64,000 nt of DNA from an uncultured Aquabacterium sp. (GTDB lineage: Bacteria; Pseudomonadota; Gammaproteobacteria; Burkholderiales; Burkholderiaceae_C). Position numbers and translations under genes: made by a program. A model generated the notes under the pieces. It saw only the letters and a list, made by a program, of their open reading frames with translations, was not told the origin of the DNA and did not search any database. Where the stretch lies: the NCBI RefSeq assembly GCF_913773725.1, contig NZ_CAJYGK010000161.1, positions 1 to 64,000 of the forward strand. Direction: 5' to 3'. Shown here one piece after another: positions 59,715-64,000 of the stretch (positions within the stretch are counted from its first letter, which is position 1; the number at the start of each line of letters is the position of its first letter).

Positions 59715-60440
59715 ATGAACACCGCCCTCCGCCTTGCCCTTGTCGCCGCTGCCCTGGCCGGCGCCACCGCCGCCCACGCCGAAACCATCGGCTTCACCAA
59801 GACCACTGTGGGGGGCGTGTCGCTGACGGCCACCACCGGCACGATCACCGGCAGCAACCTGTGCGCATCCAGTGGCACGTGTGCGCAAGCCATCACCTAC
59901 AACACCACGGCCGGCGGCAAGCTGACCGTCACCGCGGCCGATGGCGCCGATTTCGACACCCTGGCCTACGTCCACCAGAGCAACCTGAACAACGCCGGCC
60001 TGGGCGTGGTCACCGGCTACATGAAGCCGACCGGCTTCCACATTGCCGACCTCAACTACTCGCTGAGCCAGCCCAAGGAAACGCTCACGCTGAGCTTCCA
60101 GAACACCGTGTCGCTGAGCCAGCTGGTCTTCTTCCCGGACGACCGCCTGACCCTGAGCCTCACCAAGGAGCTCGACAGCTTCGACGGCTTCACCATCTCC
60201 GTCGATGGCAAGGCCGCCGTCGAGTACAGCTTCGGCAACAACGGCGGCCAGCCCGTCACCCTGTCGACGCCGCTGGTGGGCAAGACCTTCACCTTCGGCT
60301 ACGCCGTGAAGAAGAGCTCCGAGGACTACTACCTGGCCGGCATCACGGTCGCCGCCGTGCCCGAGGCTTCCACCTGGGCCATGATGGGTCTGGGTCTGGT
60401 CGGCATCGTGGCTGCCGCCCGTCGCCGTCAGCGTGCCTGA
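59715..60440 (+). CDS. PEP-CTERM sorting-domain protein, second
   Basis: A 241-residue exported protein with a signal peptide (MNTALRLALVAAALAGATAAHA) and a beta-rich mature body (FTKTTVGGVSLTATTGTITGSNLCAS, LNYSLSQPKETLTLSFQNTVSLSQLVFF). The C-terminus VPEASTWAMMGLGLVGIVAAARRR is a PEP-CTERM signal with the third motif residue changed to Ala (VPEA). Two cysteines in the first third could pair. Its sorting helix is almost identical to the PEP-CTERM protein at 48308, so one exosortase probably handles both. Function of the body is unknown. Confidence 0.88.
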   Translation: MNTALRLALVAAALAGATAAHAETIGFTKTTVGGVSLTATTGTITGSNLCASSGTCAQAITYNTTAGGKLTVTAADGADFDTLAYVHQSNLNNAGLGVVTGYMKPTGFHIADLNYSLSQPKETLTLSFQNTVSLSQLVFFPDDRLTLSLTKELDSFDGFTISVDGKAAVEYSFGNNGGQPVTLSTPLVGKTFTFGYAVKKSSEDYYLAGITVAAVPEASTWAMMGLGLVGIVAAARRRQRA

Positions 60441-60468
60441 TTCGTCAGCGCCGCCGTCCGCAGGGCGC

Positions 60469-61740
60469 TCAGCCCTGCGGCATCCACAGCTGGTCCAGGT
60501 TCTTGAAGCCCCAGGTCGAGGGCGATTCCCGGCTCACGATCTGGTCCACAGACTTGCTCAGGTCCAGCAGTTCCGGGGTGATGGGCTCCTTCGCCTTGGT
60601 CGAATAGAAAACCCGCACCACCGGGCTCAGCAACGAGCCCGCGCCTTGCTCCACCACCACCGCCAGCCGGCCTGACTGCAGCCGCACCAGCGAGCCCGTG
60701 GGATAGATGCCCAGGCTCTTCACAAAGGCCTGGAACACGCGCTCGTCGAAGTGGCCTTCCTTGGTCCACTGCGCCATCTTCTGCACCGATTCGGCCGGAT
60801 CCCAACCCGCCTTGTACGGTCGGTTGGACGTGATCGCGTCGTACACGTCGGTCACCGCGCCCATCTTGGCGTACAGGCTGATTTCCTCGCCCTTCAGGCG
60901 GTGCGGATAGCCGCTGCCGTTGATCTTCTCGTGGTGGTGCAGACAGACGTCCAGCGGAATCGGCCCCACCCCCTGCCCCTCCACCAGCATGCGGTGGCCG
61001 GCTTCCGGGTGGCCCTTCATGATGGCGTACTCGGCATCGGTCAGCTTGCCGGGCTTGTTGAGCACCTCCAGCGGCATCATGGCCTTGCCCAGGTCGTGCA
61101 CCAGGCCAGCCAGCCCCACCTCGCGGGTCTCGTCCTCGCCCAGCCCCAGCTGCCGGGCCAGCGCCACCATCAGCGCGCACACCGCCACCGAATGCATGTA
61201 GGTGTAGTCGTCACTCGTCTTCAGGCGCGCCAGGCTCACGATGGCGCCCGGGTTGCGCGTCACGGACTGCGTGATCTCGTTGACCAGCGGCAGGCAGTGC
61301 TCGGCATCCACCGCCTTGCCCAGCCGCGCATCGGCAAACATGGACTTCATGGCCGGGCGAGCCTGGCCCAGGATCTTGCGGGCGCGCACCACCTCCTCGG
61401 TCATCCCGCATGGCTCGGCCTCCGCAGAACGCGCCGGGTGCACGGCCGGCGCGGGGGGCGGCACGGCGCTCAGGTCGGCTTCGGCGGTGCCCGGCGTATC
61501 CCGGGGAAGCTCGACGTCATCCACCCACTGCGATGCGGCGTCCTCGGTCCCTGCCACATCCAGGCCCCGATCGGTGTCGATCCACACCATCTTCACGGCA
61601 GACGCCTGCAACTGCGCCAGTTGCGCCGGCTGCTCGAGCTTGAAGGCCGATTTCCAGAAGGGATGGTCCAGCCACGACCCGTCCAGCGCATCGATGAACA
61701 TGCCAAGGCGGGCCTGCGCGACAGGGATCTTCTTTTTCAT
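60469..61740 (-). CDS. DUF3391 plus HD-GYP c-di-GMP phosphodiesterase
   Basis: A 423-residue cytoplasmic protein starting MKKKIPVAQARLGMFIDALDGSWLDHPFW, typical of the DUF3391 domain (residues about 5-125), which often precedes HD-GYP. The catalytic domain has H215 and D216 in LVHDLGKAMMP and HHEKINGSGYP at 269-279, so metal and GYP residues are intact. It should cleave c-di-GMP. The chosen ATG at 61740 matches the family N-terminus. It is divergent from the chemoreceptor gene, 230 bases away, and converges on the PEP-CTERM gene. Confidence 0.9.
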   Translation of the reverse strand: MKKKIPVAQARLGMFIDALDGSWLDHPFWKSAFKLEQPAQLAQLQASAVKMVWIDTDRGLDVAGTEDAASQWVDDVELPRDTPGTAEADLSAVPPPAPAVHPARSAEAEPCGMTEEVVRARKILGQARPAMKSMFADARLGKAVDAEHCLPLVNEITQSVTRNPGAIVSLARLKTSDDYTYMHSVAVCALMVALARQLGLGEDETREVGLAGLVHDLGKAMMPLEVLNKPGKLTDAEYAIMKGHPEAGHRMLVEGQGVGPIPLDVCLHHHEKINGSGYPHRLKGEEISLYAKMGAVTDVYDAITSNRPYKAGWDPAESVQKMAQWTKEGHFDERVFQAFVKSLGIYPTGSLVRLQSGRLAVVVEQGAGSLLSPVVRVFYSTKAKEPITPELLDLSKSVDQIVSRESPSTWGFKNLDQLWMPQG

Positions 61741-61904
61741 ACAGGACCGAAAAGGCCAGTTCTCACCAGTTTCCCGAAGTCTGCATCCTAGAGGCAAGTT
61801 CGGGGCCTCATTCGGCCGAAATGCGGCCATCGGACAACTTTGTCATGCCCACCGCCAGATAACGACTAGCATGCAAAACCCTTTGATCAGCCTGAAAACC
61901 CTCA

Positions 61905-61931
61905 TCAAGTCGTGGCCATCGGCGCCGATAC
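61905..61931 (+). promoter_or_regulatory. Sigma-28 (FliA) type promoter of the chemoreceptor gene
   Basis: TCAAGTCG (61905-61912), an 11-base spacer and GCCGATAC (61924-61931), compared with TAAAGTTT-N11-GCCGATAA. Seven of eight -10 bases and five of eight -35 bases match with exact spacing, 39 bases before the ATG. This is the usual promoter class of motility and chemotaxis genes. Confidence 0.72.
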
Positions 61932-61970
61932 CCCCATACGCATCATTGAACATCATCGAAGGGTAGCGAC

Positions 61971-63518
61971 ATGAACACGACGCGTCTGGGCATTGCAGGT
62001 CGATTGTGGATCGGTCTGGCCACACTCATCACCGCCGTTCTCGTGCTGGTGGGCGGGACCACCTGGCTCTCGCTGAAGGACGCCGCACATGCCGAAGCCG
62101 AGCGCGCCCTGGCGGCGGACAAGCTCAAGGCCGCCCGCCGCTGGGCCCACCTCAGCGAAGTGGTGGTCAACCGTGTCATCGCGCTCGCCCATGTGTCGGC
62201 CAGCAGCGAAGACACCGCCAAGGACATCCGCGCCCGCAACGAGACCGACATCAAGGAAATCACCGCCATCAAGGCGCAGATCGAAGGCATGCCGCTGACG
62301 GACGCGGACAAGACCCAGATCCAGCTGGTGGGCGAACACCGCAAGACCGTCCTCGCCACCCACGCCCGCATCAAGGCGATGAGCGATGCCGGCGACGCAG
62401 CCGGCGCGCGTCAGCTGACCGACACCGCCTTCAAGCAGGAAGTCGAGGCGTACTACGCCGCCCTGGGCCGTTTTGCCGAGATGCAGGAAGAAGCCAGCGT
62501 GGCCGCGGGCGAAACCTTGGTCAACACCAACCGCCGGCACGCACTGATCTCGCTGGGCCTGCTGCTGGGCCTCATGACCGTGATGGCCTTTGGCGCGCAG
62601 CGGCTCATCAGCTCGATTCGCGAGGCCCTGCAGCACTCGGTCGAAGCCGCGCAACGCATCGCCGAGGGCGACCTCACCGTGCAGCTCGACACCGCTCGCA
62701 GCGACGAACTGGGTGACCTGATGCGCGCCCTGCAGGCCATGACCGCCTCATTGGGCGGCCTGGTCAGCCAGGTCCGCCACGCCACCAACAGCATCCAGAC
62801 GGCCTCCAGCGAAATCGCCTCGGGCAACCAGGATCTGAGCGCCCGCACCGAGCAGGCCGCCAGCAGCCTGCAGCAGACCGCCTCGTCGATGGAGCAGCTG
62901 TCCGGCACCGTGCAGCACTACGCCGACACGGCCCGCGAAGCCAACCAGCTGGCCACCGACGCCACCGTCGCCGTGCGCCACGGTGGCGAAGTGGTCGACC
63001 AGGTGGTCACGCAGATGGACGGCATCGCCACGGCCTCGCGCAAGATCGCCGACATCATCGGCGTGATCGACGGCATCGCGTTCCAGACCAACATCCTGGC
63101 CCTGAACGCCGCCGTGGAAGCCGCCCGGGCCGGCGAACAAGGCCGCGGCTTTGCCGTGGTGGCCGCTGAAGTGCGCACCCTGGCCCAGCGCAGCGCGCAG
63201 GCCGCCAAGGAAATCAAGACGCTGATCAACGACTCGACCGAGCGCGTGGACAACGGCGCCAAGCTGGTGGGCTCGGCCGGCCAGACCATGCGCGAGATCG
63301 TCTCCGCCATCGAACGCGTGAACCAGATGATGACCGAGATCACCGCGTCGGCCAGCGAGCAGAGCGACGGCATCCGCCAGGTCAATGGCGCGGTCAACCA
63401 CCTCGACCAGATGACGCAGCAGAACGCCGCGCTGGTGGAAGAGGCGGCCGCAGCCGCCACCAGCCTGCGCGACCAGGCTGATCAGCTCAACAGCCTGGTG
63501 CGGGTGTTCAAGGTGTGA
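61971..63518 (+). CDS. Methyl-accepting chemotaxis protein
   Basis: A 515-residue chemoreceptor. A transmembrane helix at about 12-33, a helical periplasmic four-helix-bundle-like ligand domain (about 34-185), a second helix (RHALISLGLLLGLMTVMAFGA, about 187-207), HAMP (about 208-260), then the coiled-coil signalling domain with hairpin tip DIIGVIDGIAFQTNILALNAAVEAARAGEQGRGFAVVAAEVRTLAQRSA. It ends LVRVFKV without the NWETF-type tail that docks CheR in E. coli Tar. A sigma-28-type promoter precedes it. Ligand unknown. Confidence 0.93.
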   Translation: MNTTRLGIAGRLWIGLATLITAVLVLVGGTTWLSLKDAAHAEAERALAADKLKAARRWAHLSEVVVNRVIALAHVSASSEDTAKDIRARNETDIKEITAIKAQIEGMPLTDADKTQIQLVGEHRKTVLATHARIKAMSDAGDAAGARQLTDTAFKQEVEAYYAALGRFAEMQEEASVAAGETLVNTNRRHALISLGLLLGLMTVMAFGAQRLISSIREALQHSVEAAQRIAEGDLTVQLDTARSDELGDLMRALQAMTASLGGLVSQVRHATNSIQTASSEIASGNQDLSARTEQAASSLQQTASSMEQLSGTVQHYADTAREANQLATDATVAVRHGGEVVDQVVTQMDGIATASRKIADIIGVIDGIAFQTNILALNAAVEAARAGEQGRGFAVVAAEVRTLAQRSAQAAKEIKTLINDSTERVDNGAKLVGSAGQTMREIVSAIERVNQMMTEITASASEQSDGIRQVNGAVNHLDQMTQQNAALVEEAAAAATSLRDQADQLNSLVRVFKV

Positions 63519-63524
63519 ACGGGG

Positions 63525-64000
63525 TTACAGGCCCGCTGCCGCGCGCAGCGCAGCCGCCTTGTCCGTCCGCTCCCACGTGAACTCGGGCTCTTCGCGGCCG
63601 AAGTGGCCGTAGGCCGCGGTCTTGGAATAGATCGGGCGCAGCAGGTCCAGCATCTGGATGATGCCCTTCGGACGCAGGTCGAAGATGCCGCTTTCGGCCA
63701 CGATCTTCGACAGCTGGTCGTCAGGGATCACGCCCGTGCCTTCGGTGTAGACCGTGATGTTCATGGGCTGGGCCACGCCAATGGCATAGGCCACCTGCAC
63801 CTGGCACTGACGCGCCAGGCCGGCGGCCACGATGTTCTTGGCCACGTAACGGGCGGCGTAGGCGGCCGAGCGGTCCACCTTCGACGGGTCCTTGCCCGAG
63901 AACGCGCCACCGCCGTGCGGGCAGGCGCCGCCGTAGGTGTCGACGATGATCTTGCGGCCGGTCAGGCCACAGTCACCCTGCGGGCCCCCGATCACGAAGC
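63525..64000 (-). CDS. metK: MetK, S-adenosylmethionine synthase (3' part, truncated by window)
   Basis: The C-terminal 157 or so residues are present; the 5' part lies beyond the window. The visible stretch starts within [24 protein letters not shown], then [46 protein letters not shown], all hallmark MetK sequence. [23 protein letters not shown] contains the P-loop-like and ATP-binding residues. The enzyme makes SAM from methionine and ATP, the start of the cycle that ahcY and metF in this window complete. It ends six bases from the convergent chemoreceptor gene. Confidence 0.95.
   Translation of the reverse strand, partial: FVIGGPQGDCGLTGRKIIVDTYGGACPHGGGAFSGKDPSKVDRSAAYAARYVAKNIVAAGLARQCQVQVAYAIGVAQPMNITVYTEGTGVIPDDQLSKIVAESGIFDLRPKGIIQMLDLLRPIYSKTAAYGHFGREEPEFTWERTDKAAALRAAAGL

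Overview
The window is GC-rich, densely coded DNA from a Gram-negative bacterium. The protein repertoire points to a betaproteobacterium of the order Burkholderiales, probably the Aquabacterium/Leptothrix/Rubrivivax side. Pointers are an 85-residue second IF-1, a thiL-pgpA-pncC run, a glycerol ABC transporter with a DUF2160 partner, PEP-CTERM proteins, an SAH riboswitch before ahcY, and many c-di-GMP proteins. Genus is inference. I see no rRNA, tRNA, CRISPR array, insertion sequence or prophage; it reads as ordinary chromosome.

Layout. 1-8 kb: sulfur acquisition, with a thioesterase, a 43-codon small gene, metNIQ on the minus strand (metN carries an apparent one-base frameshift), and a TauD-type dioxygenase followed by a sulfonate/nitrate-type ABC transporter. 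8-18.2 kb: a complete glycerol regulon, with glpD and the glpSTPQ-DUF2160-glpV ABC importer on the minus strand diverging from glpR-glpK across an operator-rich gap. 18.2-23.2 kb: an RlmN-like radical SAM methyltransferase, a TSUP permease with a divergent LysR regulator, infA, and two uncharacterised genes. 23.2-29.3 kb: a tightly coupled signalling module (hybrid histidine kinase, HD-GYP response regulator, porin-like protein, PstS-like periplasmic protein). 29.5-31.9 kb: two overlapping diguanylate cyclases. 32-34.5 kb: a holin-like membrane protein and thiL-pgpA-pncC. 34.6-40 kb: a NahK-like hybrid kinase, an unknown exported protein and a large Gly-rich lipoprotein. 40.5-48.2 kb: maeB, a secreted RNase with its barstar-like inhibitor, an NAD(P)-binding protein, a soluble lytic transglycosylase and 5-formyl-THF cyclo-ligase. 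48.3-53.5 kb: a PEP-CTERM protein, OmpW, and the ahcY-tlyA-metF operon behind an SAH riboswitch. 53.5-64 kb: two more c-di-GMP enzymes, prfC, a second PEP-CTERM protein, an HD-GYP phosphodiesterase, a chemoreceptor behind a sigma-28-type promoter, and the 3' part of metK, which runs off the window.

How it fits together. Methionine uptake (metNIQ), the activated methyl cycle (metK, ahcY, metF) and sulfonate uptake form one metabolic theme. Glycerol uptake, phosphorylation and oxidation form a second. Six proteins that should make or break c-di-GMP (three GGDEF, one GGDEF-EAL, two HD-GYP), two hybrid kinases and a chemoreceptor form a third, sensory theme. Most operons show 1-11 base gene overlaps. 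Function calls rest on motif recognition by eye; no database search was run.
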